A DNA stretch of 64,000 nt from Chloroflexota bacterium (GTDB lineage: Bacteria > Chloroflexota > Limnocylindria > QHBO01): assembly GCA_038040195.1 (NCBI GenBank), contig JBBPIR010000001.1, positions 269,661 through 333,660 on the forward strand. The letters are read 5' to 3'. A program made the position numbers and the translations under genes. The number at the start of each line of letters is the position of its first letter. Position 1 is the first letter of the stretch. Below the pieces are notes generated by a model. That model saw only the letters and a list, made by a program, of their open reading frames with translations. It was not told the DNA's origin and did no database searches. Below are positions 16,596-25,444 of this stretch, piece by piece.

Positions 16596-18008
16596 TCAGG
16601 CGGCTTTGACCCCTGATACCAGCGCCTGGACGGTGTCCTTGGCGTCGCCGAACAACATGGCGGTCTTGGGATCCGCGTACAGGGGGTTGTCGATCCCCGC
16701 GAAGCCGGAAGCCATGCTGCGCTTCAGGACGATGACGTTCTGGGCATGATCCACGTTGAGGATGGGCATGCCGTAGATCGGCGAGGTCGTATCGGTCCGG
16801 GCGGCCGGGTTGGTCACGTCGTTGGCGCCGATGACCAGGGCCACGTCGGCGTTCGCGAAGGCGTCGTTGATCTCATCCAGTTCCTTGAGCCGCTCGTACG
16901 GGACGTTGGCCTCGGCCAGCAGCACGTTCATATGGCCCGGCATGCGACCGGCCACCGGGTGGATCGCGAACTGGACGTCCACCCCGCGGGCCAGGAGCAG
17001 GTCCATCAGCTCGCGGACCGGAGCCTGGGCCTGCGCCACCGCCATCCCGTAGCCCGGAACGATGATCACGCTCTTGCCATACGCCATGAGGACCGCGGCG
17101 TCCTCGGCGCTGATGGTCCGCACCTCCTGATCGCCGGCTGCCCCGGCCACCGCGGCCCCGCCACCGGTTCCGAACGCCCCGAACAAAACGTTGAGAATTG
17201 ACCGGTTCATGGCGCGGCACATGAGCTGGGTCAGGATCGCGCCCGACGCTCCGACCAGGGTGCCGGCGATAAGCAGCGCGTAATTGCCCAGTACAAAGCC
17301 CGTGGCGGCCACCGCAATGCCGGTGTACGCGTTGAGCAGGCTGATGACGACCGGCATGTCCGCCCCGCCGATGGGCATCACAATCAGCACCCCGGCCACC
17401 AGGGCGAGCCCAACGAAGACCAGGAACAGGGTCGTGTCGTTGGTCACAGAGGCGAGGGCCGCGGCCATCACCAGCAGGGTGGCCAGCAGCAGTCCCGCCA
17501 CAACCCGCGAGCCGGGGTAGGTCACCGGGCGACCGGCGATGAACCCCTGGAGCTTGCCGAAGGCAACGGCCGAGCCGGTCAATGACACGGAGCCGATGAC
17601 GGCGCCCAGCAGGGTGGCGATCATCGGGATGGTGGGCAGGAGCTCGCCGCCCGTGCCGCGCTCCGCAGTCGCGGTCAGGAACTCGGACACCGCGACCACG
17701 GTGGCTGCCCCGCCGCCGGCGCCGTTGAAGATGGCCACCATCTGGGGCATGGCGGTCATCGGCACCCGTCGGGCACCGACCACGCCGATGACCGAGCCGA
17801 TCAGCCCACCACCAACGAGCACCCACCAGTTGCCGAACAGGCCGGGCTCGGTGAACACGGTCCATGCCACCACCAGGGCCATGCCGGCCGCGCCGATTAG
17901 GTTTCCCGTGCGGGCCGTCCGAGGCGAGGCCAGGAACTTCAGGGCCAGGATGAAGCTGACCGAACCGATCAGGTAGACCCCGAACGTGGCCAACTGCAGC
18001 AGGGTCAC
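16596..18008 (-). CDS. pntB: NAD(P) transhydrogenase subunit beta
   Basis: 470 residues: an N-terminal membrane domain of about nine helices (starts TLLQLATFGVYLIGSVSFIL) and a C-terminal NADP(H)-binding domain III with GKSVIIVPGYGMAVAQAQAP, GRMPGHMNVLLAEANVPY and the terminal GDAKDTVQAL. Together with alpha-1 and alpha-2 it couples proton re-entry to hydride transfer from NADH to NADP+. The GTG start (18008) overlaps the pntAB stop (GTGA). Confidence 0.95.
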   Translation of the reverse strand: MTLLQLATFGVYLIGSVSFILALKFLASPRTARTGNLIGAAGMALVVAWTVFTEPGLFGNWWVLVGGGLIGSVIGVVGARRVPMTAMPQMVAIFNGAGGGAATVVAVSEFLTATAERGTGGELLPTIPMIATLLGAVIGSVSLTGSAVAFGKLQGFIAGRPVTYPGSRVVAGLLLATLLVMAAALASVTNDTTLFLVFVGLALVAGVLIVMPIGGADMPVVISLLNAYTGIAVAATGFVLGNYALLIAGTLVGASGAILTQLMCRAMNRSILNVLFGAFGTGGGAAVAGAAGDQEVRTISAEDAAVLMAYGKSVIIVPGYGMAVAQAQAPVRELMDLLLARGVDVQFAIHPVAGRMPGHMNVLLAEANVPYERLKELDEINDAFANADVALVIGANDVTNPAARTDTTSPIYGMPILNVDHAQNVIVLKRSMASGFAGIDNPLYADPKTAMLFGDAKDTVQALVSGVKAA

Positions 18009-18325
18009 GGCTTGTCCCCCGGTTCCCCCGGTCGGCGGCGGAACATCTCCAGCATCCGGTCGGTGACAACGAAGCCGCCGACCACATTGACGGTGCCCAG
18101 GATCACCCCCAGCAGGCCCAGGCCCAGCTGAAGCGGGGTGTCGGCCGTCGCGGTCACGACGATGGCGCCGACCACGATCACGCCGTGCACTGCGTTGGCG
18201 CCCGACATGAGCGGGGTGTGGAGCATGGTCGGCACCTTGCTGACCACCTCGTAGCCCACGAACGCGGTCAGGACCAGGATGAGCAGGGCGTCGACCAGGG
18301 CCCGCGGGTCCAACGCCTCGGTCAT
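18005..18325 (-). CDS. pntAB: NAD(P) transhydrogenase subunit alpha-2
   Basis: 106 residues with three hydrophobic segments (ALLILVLTAFVGYEVVSKVP, GVIVVGAIVVT and a third), equal to the membrane part that is the C-terminus of PntA in E. coli. A separate gene for this part is the three-subunit arrangement known from Rhodospirillum rubrum. It overlaps both neighbours by 4 nt. Confidence 0.93.
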   Translation of the reverse strand: MTEALDPRALVDALLILVLTAFVGYEVVSKVPTMLHTPLMSGANAVHGVIVVGAIVVTATADTPLQLGLGLLGVILGTVNVVGGFVVTDRMLEMFRRRPGEPGDKP

Positions 18326-19500
18326 GCCTTCGCCTCGCCGGCCTGCCCGCCCTCTGCCTGGGCGGCGAGGGCCGCAGCGGTTGCCTCGTGAATGATCTTG
18401 CCGCCGTGGGTGATGGTCGCTCCGCGCGTGATCTCGTCTTCGAGATCAAGGGTCAGCTTGCCGTCGTGGACCAGGTGGTCGACCAGGGTCTGGACGTTCT
18501 TGGCGTACATCTGGGTGGCGTGGGTCGGGACGGTGGCCGGGAGGTTGGTCAAACCAATGATCGTCACGTCGTTGTCGACCACCTCGCGCCCGGGTTCGGT
18601 AAGCTCACAGTTCCCACCCGCCTCCGCGGCCATGTCAACGATCACGCTCCCCGGTTGCATGGTGCGCACCATGTCGGCGGTTATCAGGCGCGGTGCCGGG
18701 CGGCCTGGAATGAGGGCCGTGGTGATGACGAAGTCGGCGGCCTTGACCCGTTCCGCAATGAGCTCGCTCTGGCGGCGTTGGTAGTCCTCGCTCATCTCGC
18801 GCGCGTACCCGCCCGCCGTCTCGGCGGACGCCTTCTCCTCCTCATTCATGGGCACCTCGACGAACGTGGCGCCCAGGCTCTCGACCTGCTCTCTGACCAC
18901 CGGCCGGACGTCGAAGGCCTCCACCACCGCGCCCAGCCGACGGGCAGTTCCGATCGCCGTCAGGCCCGCCACTCCGGCGCCCATGATCAGGCCTCGGGCC
19001 GGACGGACGGTGCCCGCGGCCGTGGTGAGCAGCGGGAAGAACTTCGGCAGCCGGCCGGCTGCCAGCAGGACAGCCTTGTAGCCGCCGACCGTGCTCTGGC
19101 TGGAGAGCGAGTCCATGCTCTGGGCGCGGGTGATGCGCGGGATGGCGTCCATGCTGATGGCCGTAATCCCCCGCTCGGCCAGGCGCTCAGCGAGCCGGGG
19201 GTTGGCCAGCGTCCCCAGCGTGCCGATCAGCACGGCCTTGGGCCGCAGCATCTCGATCTCCTCGTCGCTGGGCCGCCCCACCCGCAGCACGAGCTCCGCC
19301 TTCCCATACAGGGCCGCCACGTCGGGAACCAGGGTAGCTCCCGCCTCGGCATAGGCCGCATCGGGAAAATGGGCGGCCTCCCCGGCCCCGGCCTGGATCA
19401 GGACCTGGTTGCCGCTGGCAACCAGCAGACCGGCGATCTGGGGGGTCAACGCGGCGCGCGTCTCGCCTTCGGCGGTCTCGCGCGGGACGGCGATCTTCAT
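18322..19500 (-). CDS. pntAA: NAD(P) transhydrogenase subunit alpha-1
   Basis: 392-residue soluble NAD(H)-binding domain I, related to alanine dehydrogenase. Visible: MKIAVPRETAEGETRAALTP, the RQDxS-loop counterpart MDSLSSQSTVGGYKAVLLAA, the Rossmann motif GAGVAGLTAIGTARRLGAVV, and AEAGGNCELTEPG. First gene of pntAA-pntAB-pntB. The start region carries a 13-bp duplication described separately. Confidence 0.94.
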   Translation of the reverse strand: MKIAVPRETAEGETRAALTPQIAGLLVASGNQVLIQAGAGEAAHFPDAAYAEAGATLVPDVAALYGKAELVLRVGRPSDEEIEMLRPKAVLIGTLGTLANPRLAERLAERGITAISMDAIPRITRAQSMDSLSSQSTVGGYKAVLLAAGRLPKFFPLLTTAAGTVRPARGLIMGAGVAGLTAIGTARRLGAVVEAFDVRPVVREQVESLGATFVEVPMNEEEKASAETAGGYAREMSEDYQRRQSELIAERVKAADFVITTALIPGRPAPRLITADMVRTMQPGSVIVDMAAEAGGNCELTEPGREVVDNDVTIIGLTNLPATVPTHATQMYAKNVQTLVDHLVHDGKLTLDLEDEITRGATITHGGKIIHEATAAALAAQAEGGQAGEAKA

Positions 19501-19529
19501 GCGGGCGTCAAGCAGCCTTCATGCGGGCG
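19495..19529 (-). repeat. 13-bp direct repeat duplicating the pntAA start region
   Basis: cttcatgcgggcg occurs at 19495-19507, over the pntAA ATG, and again at 19517-19529. On the minus strand the upstream copy begins a 4-codon frame, ATG AAG GCT GCT TGA, ending 10 bp before the real start. It could be a start-region duplication or an upstream minicistron. Confidence 0.5.
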
Positions 19530-19606
19530 AAAGCCTAGCCGGGTAGAGGCGAGTAAGGGACAGAACGACGACCGTGCCCGCAATGGGCGACGGCCGGAGC
19601 CTGAGT

Positions 19607-20349
19607 CTACTCCAGCGACACCGCCACGCGCAGCGCGGCTTCGAGGCTGGGAGCCCCCTCCACCCGCAGTACCAGGCCGTTTTCCTCCCAGATCAGGGCG
19701 CTGGTGACGAGGCGCAGACTGGTGTCCACGAAATTCCCGTCCACGTCCCGGTAGAAGAAGGCGTGGGAACCGCCCTCGACCCACCACCCCGCCTGCCCGT
19801 TCACGGACACCGGCTCCACGCGGGTGCCCGAGGTGATCATCTTCTCGAACGTGTCCGGACCGATGTCGGCGCTGAACTGGGTCACGACCAGCTCGCCCCA
19901 GACCAGGGTCACGGTGCCGCCCTTGGGCACGTCGGCCAGGAACACGGCATCCGGCTGGCCCAGCTCCGCATCCGCCGGCAGCCGGATGGCGAACGGGACG
20001 GCGGCCTGGGCCTGGGCCAGGCTGGTCTGCGTCCCGTAGCCGCGGTTGGCGACCGACGCGATGGGCGTCGGCAACGGGGTGCCGTCGGCAAAGCGGATCT
20101 GGATGGCGCCGATGCCGATACCGATGGCTCCGGCAATGCCCCGATCGCCAACAGCCCGACCACGGCCAGCACCAGCGCGCGCTGGAGGGAACCGAACCGA
20201 GGCCACCAGCCGGCGCGCGGCTGGGCGACCAGCTGGGCGACCAGCTGGGCGGCGATCCCAGAGGCCAGCGGCGGCGTGGACGGGAACCGGATGGCGGCCG
20301 CCAGGTCGGACAGGGCGGCCTCCAGGGCTGGGTCGTATCGGTCAGACAT
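19607..20349 (-). pseudogene. Anti-sigma-type membrane protein, frameshifted
   Basis: Two frames make one plausible protein. The first (from ATG 20349) gives an N-terminal cytoplasmic part (MSDRYDPALEAALSDLAAAI) and most of a helix (ALVLAVVGLLAIG). The second gives GIAGAIGIGIGAIQIRFADG and a ~150-residue outer domain ending EGAPSLEAALRVAVSLE. They join if one G is added in the C-run at 20139-20142 (G-run on the coding strand). The start overlaps the sigma gene by 8 nt, as for an anti-sigma partner. No zinc-finger HxxxCxxC is seen. The frameshift could be a sequencing error, a real lesion or slippage. A 12-bp tandem duplication at about 20222-20245 encodes a VAQL repeat. Confidence 0.65.
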
Positions 20350-20899
20350 CGCTATCGATCTCGGTGCGGAGGCGGGCCATGGCCCGCGAGAGGCGTGATT
20401 TCACCGTTCCGCGTGCCACGTTCATCACCGCCGCCATGCTCGCTTCGTCCATGTCCACGAACCAGCGCAACCCAATGACCAGTCGGTCATCGGCGCTCAG
20501 GCGGCCGATGGCTGCCAGAAGCGTCTCGCGACGCTCCTGGGCCAGGATCGACCCCTCGGGTGATGGGGCTGCACCACCCGAGAGGGGATCCTCCGCCAGG
20601 CGCAGGCCCAGGGCGGCCTGCCGCGACGAACGGCGCCGACGGTTGCGCGCGGCGTTGGCCACGATCCGCAGCATCCATGGTCGTGCCTCGGCCCCGCCCC
20701 GGAAGCTGGGCAGGGCGCGCCAGGCTCGTACGAAGCACTCCTGGGCCGCGTCGCGCGCTTCGTCGGCGTCGCCGCATACCAGGAATGCGGTGCGGAAGGC
20801 GATTTGCTCGTAGCGTCGCACCAGCTCCTCAAAGGCCGCGACATCTCCCTGCCGCGCCCGCTCCATCAGTTCCGCGTCGGACAGTGGACAGCCCTCCAC
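20342..20899 (-). CDS. ECF-family RNA polymerase sigma factor
   Basis: 185 residues. Region 2: AFEELVRRYEQIAFRTAFLV and EARDAAQECFVRAWRALPSF with a RPWMLRIVANAARNRRRR end. Region 4: LSADDRLVIGLRWFVDMDEA and the helix-turn-helix MAAVMNVARGTVKSRLSRAM. It would direct polymerase to an alternative promoter set under control of the overlapping anti-sigma gene. GTG start; TATCGA lies about 9 nt upstream. It is divergent from an ABC-2 exporter operon that may be a target. Confidence 0.9.
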   Translation of the reverse strand: MEGCPLSDAELMERARQGDVAAFEELVRRYEQIAFRTAFLVCGDADEARDAAQECFVRAWRALPSFRGGAEARPWMLRIVANAARNRRRRSSRQAALGLRLAEDPLSGGAAPSPEGSILAQERRETLLAAIGRLSADDRLVIGLRWFVDMDEASMAAVMNVARGTVKSRLSRAMARLRTEIDSDV

Positions 20900-21023
20900 C
20901 CGGCATCATCGATACACCGACGGTCGCCTTCCGGTTCCCGGTCCAGAGTATGGGGGCCGCTAAGCCGCGACCGACCGAGCAGGACCGACCGTACCTGCCG
21001 CCATGCGCTAGGCTGCCGGGACG

Positions 21024-22007
21024 TTGGTCGCACGCGAAACGCCCCACCCGGGAACCTCCGCCGAACCGGTTATCCGCACCGATCGGCTCACCAAGCACTA
21101 CGGCGGGGGCCTCCACCGGCCGGGCCACGGGAGCGGAACGATCCGGGCCCTGAACGCCGTCAGCCTGGATGTCGAGTCGGGCGAGATCTTCGGGTTCCTC
21201 GGCCCCAACGGGGCGGGCAAGACGACCATGATCCGCACCCTGCTCGGGTACCTGCACGCGACGAGCGGGTCGGCGACCGTGCTGGGCCTGGACGTGGTGA
21301 CGGATTCGGTGGCGCTCCGTCGGCGGGTGGGATATCTGCCGGGTGGGATGGCCGTGTACGGGTCCCTGAGCGGCTCCGCTTCGCTCGACTACTACGCCGA
21401 CCTCCAGCAGCGCGAGCCGGTCCGCCGCGCGGAGCTCGCCGAGCGGCTGCAGATGCCCGAATCGGACCTGCGTCGGAGGGTGCGGGACTACTCGCGCGGG
21501 ATGCGCCAGAAGCTGGGCGTCATCCAGGCCCTCCAGCACGACCCCGAGCTGGCGATCCTCGATGAGCCGACCGAGGGCCTGGACCCGCTCATGCAGCTCG
21601 CGTTCTACGAGATCCTCGAGGACCTCCGAGATGAGGGCCGGACGATCTTCATGAGCTCGCACTACCTGTCCGAGGTCGAGCGGATCTGCAACCGGGTCGC
21701 CATCATCCGCGCGGGGCACCTGATGGCCCTCCAGCATGTCGACGAGCTGCTCGCCCGTCGTAAGCGGCGGGTCACCCTGCGCTGGCGCGGCGGCACGCCC
21801 GACCTGTCCGAGGTTCCCGGCATCGCCGACGTGGTCGTCTTCCGCGACCGGATCACGGCCACCCTGTCGGGAGACGTGGCCCCGTTCGTGCGGGCCGTGG
21901 CTTCCCCGTCCCTGGTGGACCTGCTGATCGAGCCGGCTCGCCTGGAGGAGGTCTTCTTCGAGTTCTACGCCGGCGAGGACGCCGAGGGTCCCGGAGGCGC
22001 GGTGTGA
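21024..22007 (+). CDS. ABC-2 exporter ATPase
   Basis: 327 residues. Walker A GPNGAGKTT, signature YSRGMRQK, Walker B LAILDEPTEGLDPL, switch His SSHYLSEVE, and a ~90-residue C-terminal domain. The TTG start (21024) is chosen for lack of an ATG/GTG near the family N-terminus; TAGGCT lies 9 nt upstream. The stop overlaps the permease start by 4 nt. It pairs with the permease as a drug/lipid-type exporter. Divergent placement suggests ECF sigma control (inference). Confidence 0.86.
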   Translation: MVARETPHPGTSAEPVIRTDRLTKHYGGGLHRPGHGSGTIRALNAVSLDVESGEIFGFLGPNGAGKTTMIRTLLGYLHATSGSATVLGLDVVTDSVALRRRVGYLPGGMAVYGSLSGSASLDYYADLQQREPVRRAELAERLQMPESDLRRRVRDYSRGMRQKLGVIQALQHDPELAILDEPTEGLDPLMQLAFYEILEDLRDEGRTIFMSSHYLSEVERICNRVAIIRAGHLMALQHVDELLARRKRRVTLRWRGGTPDLSEVPGIADVVVFRDRITATLSGDVAPFVRAVASPSLVDLLIEPARLEEVFFEFYAGEDAEGPGGAV

Positions 22008-22804
22008 GCTGGCGGATCTTGCGGCAAACGCTGTACTGGCAGCGCATCCGGCTGGTGGTGGTTGGCCTTGTCGCCTTTGCGTGGGGAGCCCTGGTGCCCA
22101 CCTTCTACACGACCTTCCAGGACCTGTTCGCCGGCCTGGTTGAGGGCGGATTCCCCGAGAACCTGCTGAACTTCGGCTCGGGCAGCCTGTTCACGCTGGG
22201 TGGCGCGATGACCATCGGTGTTCAGCACCCGCTGGCCATCGGGTTCGTGGGAATCTTCGCGGTGGGCGCGGCTGCGGGCGCCGTGGCCGGAGAGCGCGAG
22301 GCGGGGACACTGGAGGTGCTCCTCGCCCGACCCCTGTCGCGGCGGCGGCTCTACGTGTCCGTGGGCGTCGCGATCATGGTCGCCATCGGCGTCACCTTGG
22401 CGTTCCTGCTTGCTGGCCAGGTGCTGACCATCAACCTGCTGGGCGTGGCGGACGAGATCGACCAGTGGCAGGTCCCCCTGGTCTGGGTGAACGGCATGCT
22501 GCTGTGGGGCGCCTTCGCCGCGTTCTCACTAGCGGCCAGCGTGAGCTTCGACCGCCGCGGCCCGGCCATCGGCCTGAGCCTGGCGTACCTGGGGATCAAT
22601 TACTTCTTCGAGATCCTGGGGAGCTTCCTGCCCGACCTGGATTGGACCCAGGAGTACTCGCTGTTCCACCACTTCAACCCGGGCGAGATCGTGACCGGCA
22701 AGCTCGATCCGTTCGACCTGGCCCTGCTGGGGGTGGCTGTCGTCCTGCCCGTCCTGTGGGCGCTGATCTTGTTCCCGCGTCGCGACCTGGCGGCTCCCGC
22801 CTAG
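22004..22804 (+). CDS. ABC-2 exporter permease
   Basis: 266 residues, six hydrophobic segments, with AVAGEREAGTLEVLLARPLSRRRL, the cytoplasmic motif of ABC2_membrane_2-type permeases, and a C-terminal helix before FPRRDLAAPA. Begins GTG 22004 (GTGTGA overlap with the ATPase stop). Convergent with the cyclase-domain regulator, 2 nt apart. Confidence 0.85.
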   Translation: MSWRILRQTLYWQRIRLVVVGLVAFAWGALVPTFYTTFQDLFAGLVEGGFPENLLNFGSGSLFTLGGAMTIGVQHPLAIGFVGIFAVGAAAGAVAGEREAGTLEVLLARPLSRRRLYVSVGVAIMVAIGVTLAFLLAGQVLTINLLGVADEIDQWQVPLVWVNGMLLWGAFAAFSLAASVSFDRRGPAIGLSLAYLGINYFFEILGSFLPDLDWTQEYSLFHHFNPGEIVTGKLDPFDLALLGVAVVLPVLWALILFPRRDLAAPA

Positions 22805-22806
22805 CC

Positions 22807-25422
22807 CTACTCCTCCCGCAGGGCGAGCCGCACCGCGCGCTCGATGTCCATCTGCTGGCCTTCGGCATACGCCGTGGCGTATTCGGGCGACTCCATCAAC
22901 TTTTCGGGAAAGAATCCCGCGTACCCTCGGTTCAGAGCGCCCAGTCCACCCCCGGCCAGTCGCTCGGTAGCCGCGGCGTATCCGGCCAGGAGCATGGCGC
23001 GAATCGTGTCCCCCCCGGCATGGGCCGCTGCTGCGAACGCGTCGAACACGAGCGCATACCCCGAAACGTCATCGGTCTGGCGGAAGAGGTCGAGAGCCTC
23101 GCTCAGCACCTCATGCAGCCGATCCCGGTCAGTCTCGAGGAACGTCAGGCCCTGCATGTACAGGGTCCACGCGAGCATGAACCGATCTCCGAGGGGACGG
23201 AAGATGCCGAGCGCCTCCTCCAGGTCCTTCGCGGCGCCGGCGAAATCGCTGAAGAAGTACTCCGCGCCGGCCCGCGCCCACAGCGCGCGTCCGATCCCGA
23301 GCTGGTCACCCAGCCGTCGGTTGACCTCCAGGGCCTGGTTGGCGAGCTTGAGGGCTTCCTCCTGCTCCCCGGGATTCCAGGTGTAGGAGAAGGCCAGGTT
23401 GTACAAGGCATTGGCTTCCGCCCGGTCGTCCTGGCGTGCACGGGCAAGATCCAGGGTTTCCTGGTACCAGACCCGCGCGACGTCAAAGTCGCCCTGCCAG
23501 TACGCGATGCCCCCGGCCGCCTCGAGCGCAGCCTCGCGGGCAGCCGGGAACGCGGTGGCGTCCGGGAGCACCACCACGCGATCGGCGTACTTGCGCGCCT
23601 CGATGAGGTAGCCGCGCATCTGCCAGTAGCGCCAACAGGCGGTCAACAAGCGAAGCGCGGTCTCGGTCGCTCCCGACTCCACGGCCCAGCTCATGGCCGC
23701 CCGGATGTTGTCGCGCTCCAGCTCGTACCGATCCAGCCACTCTCCGGCCGCCGATCCCATCACCTCGCTTGCGCCGCGCTCGACAAAGGCGAGGATGCTG
23801 GCCGCATGGCGTTGCTGGTAGGTCTGCGCGTCGCCGCCGGCCGCCAACTGCTCGGCGGCGAACTGGCGAATGGTGTGCAGCATCTGGAACCGCGGCTCAC
23901 CTCCGGGCGGGGACTCCTCCCGCAGCAGGCTCTTGTCGACCAGAGACGACACGACGTCGAGGGCGAGATTCCGATCGGTGGGCTCGAAGCACACCTCCTC
24001 GATCTGCTCCAGGCGCGCACCTCCCGCGAAGACGGACAAATGAGCGAAGGCGCGCTTGTCGTCGTCCTCCAGGAGGTCATGGCTCCACGCGATGGCGCCG
24101 CGCAGGGTCTGCTGCCGCTCCGGCAGGTCGCGGGCGCCACCCGAGAGGAGCCCCAACCGGTCGCTGAGCCGATCCAGGATGGCCTGCGGTGGGAGCACCC
24201 GGACCCGCGCCGCGGCCAGCTCGATGGCCAGCGGCAGGCCATCCAGGCGGACGCAGATCTCCGCCACCGCCGGCGCGTTGGCGTTGTCCACCCGGAAGTC
24301 CGGGCGCACCGCCATGGCGCGTTCAATGAACAGGGCAACCGACTCGAACTGGGTGAACTGTTGGAGCTCGGGAAGGTGTCGCGGGTCCGGCAGGCCCAAT
24401 GGCGGGACGGGGTACTCCCGCTCCCCGTAGACGCGCAGCGGTCTGCGGCTGGTCGCCAGGACGGAGAGGCGCGGCGCCCGCGCCAGCAGCTCTCCGACCA
24501 GCGGGGCGGCCGCGTCGACCTGCTCGAAGTTGTCGAGGACCAGCAGAAACGCTCGGTCCCCGAAATGCTCCGCCAGCCGATCCACGGACGCGGCGCCCGG
24601 ATCCATGAGGCCCATCGCTTGGGCCATGGTCGGCAGCAGCAGCTCGGGACGGGTAATGGGCTCCAGCGCCACGAAGTACACCCCGTCGGGGTACCGGTCG
24701 CTGGCCTCCGCCGCGACCTGCAGGGCGAGCCGCGTCTTGCCCGTGCCACCGGGGCCGGTGAGCGTCACGAGTCGATGCTCCGCCAGCAGCGCCAGCGCGT
24801 CGGCCACCTCCCGCTGCCGGCCGAGGAATGAGGTCAGCTGGAGGGGCAGATTGTTGGGCGTCGCATCCAGCGTCCGTGGAGCGGGGAACGAGGCCGGCAG
24901 GCCTTCGATGGCGAGCTGCCACAGGCGCTCCGGGCGCGAGAGGTCCTTGAGCCGATGCTGTCCGAGGTCCATGAGGCTGACACCTGGCGGCAGGCTGCCG
25001 GCGGTCAAGGCCTGGGTCGCGCCCGACACGAGCACCTGCCCGCCGTGGCCTGCGGCGGCCACCCGCGCCGCGCGGTGGACGTCAAGGCCGACGTAGTTGT
25101 CGCCGCCGAGCGTCCCTTCCCCGGTGTGGAGGCCCATCCGGACCTTCACCGTCGCGCCGCTTGGCCACGGTTCGGCGGCCAGGGCTCGCTGGGCCGAGGC
25201 GGCGGCGGCCGCCGCTCTGGGCGCGGAGGGGAAGACCGCGAAGAAGGCATCCCCCTCGGTGCTGACCTCGGTCCCTTCCCCGACCGCGATAGCCTCCCGC
25301 AGCAGGGCGTGGTGGCGTTCGAGCACCGGCGTGAGGGCATCACCCAGCGCTTCAAGCAGGCGGGTGCTGCCCTCGATGTCGGTGAAGAGGAACGTCAGGG
25401 TGCCGGTCGGCAGGGTGGGCAT
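22807..25422 (-). CDS. Adenylate-cyclase-domain / AAA (NB-ARC-like) / TPR regulator
   Basis: 871 residues in three parts. Residues ~5-175: class III nucleotidyl cyclase homology domain (TLTFLFTDIEGSTRLLEAL with the metal Asp, RMGLHTGEG, NYVGLDVHRAARVAAAGHGG). Residues ~200-540: STAND-type ATPase (Walker A TLTGPGGTGKTRLALQ, Walker B FLLVLDNFEQVDAAAPLV, SVLATSRRPLRV). The rest is TPR-like helical repeats (YWQGDFDVARVWYQETLDLA). Proteins of this layout resemble mycobacterial cyclase-STAND regulators but lack a C-terminal LuxR DNA-binding domain here. The ATG at 25422 is 22 bp from the divergent EamA start; TACTCT lies 10 nt upstream. Confidence 0.85.
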   Translation of the reverse strand: MPTLPTGTLTFLFTDIEGSTRLLEALGDALTPVLERHHALLREAIAVGEGTEVSTEGDAFFAVFPSAPRAAAAAASAQRALAAEPWPSGATVKVRMGLHTGEGTLGGDNYVGLDVHRAARVAAAGHGGQVLVSGATQALTAGSLPPGVSLMDLGQHRLKDLSRPERLWQLAIEGLPASFPAPRTLDATPNNLPLQLTSFLGRQREVADALALLAEHRLVTLTGPGGTGKTRLALQVAAEASDRYPDGVYFVALEPITRPELLLPTMAQAMGLMDPGAASVDRLAEHFGDRAFLLVLDNFEQVDAAAPLVGELLARAPRLSVLATSRRPLRVYGEREYPVPPLGLPDPRHLPELQQFTQFESVALFIERAMAVRPDFRVDNANAPAVAEICVRLDGLPLAIELAAARVRVLPPQAILDRLSDRLGLLSGGARDLPERQQTLRGAIAWSHDLLEDDDKRAFAHLSVFAGGARLEQIEEVCFEPTDRNLALDVVSSLVDKSLLREESPPGGEPRFQMLHTIRQFAAEQLAAGGDAQTYQQRHAASILAFVERGASEVMGSAAGEWLDRYELERDNIRAAMSWAVESGATETALRLLTACWRYWQMRGYLIEARKYADRVVVLPDATAFPAAREAALEAAGGIAYWQGDFDVARVWYQETLDLARARQDDRAEANALYNLAFSYTWNPGEQEEALKLANQALEVNRRLGDQLGIGRALWARAGAEYFFSDFAGAAKDLEEALGIFRPLGDRFMLAWTLYMQGLTFLETDRDRLHEVLSEALDLFRQTDDVSGYALVFDAFAAAAHAGGDTIRAMLLAGYAAATERLAGGGLGALNRGYAGFFPEKLMESPEYATAYAEGQQMDIERAVRLALREE

Positions 25423-25444
25423 CGGGGCGCCTAGAGTAGCCGCC
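25423..25444. promoter_or_regulatory. 22-bp divergent gap with overlapping -10-like boxes
   Basis: The whole space between two start codons is 22 bp. TAGAGT (25432-25437, plus) sits 7 nt from the EamA ATG and TACTCT (25438-25433, minus) 10 nt from the cyclase-regulator ATG. The two boxes are almost the same bases, so transcription in the two directions should be mutually exclusive and both mRNAs nearly leaderless. Confidence 0.5.

Noticed and set aside
18005-19500. Frameshifted single pntA gene
   Set aside because: Separate pntAA and pntAB with a 4-nt overlap is a known, intact arrangement; both parts are complete.
22465-24831. 788-codon open frame on the plus strand
   Set aside because: It is the antisense of the permease end and of the cyclase-STAND gene, has no domain-like sequence, and arises from high G+C.
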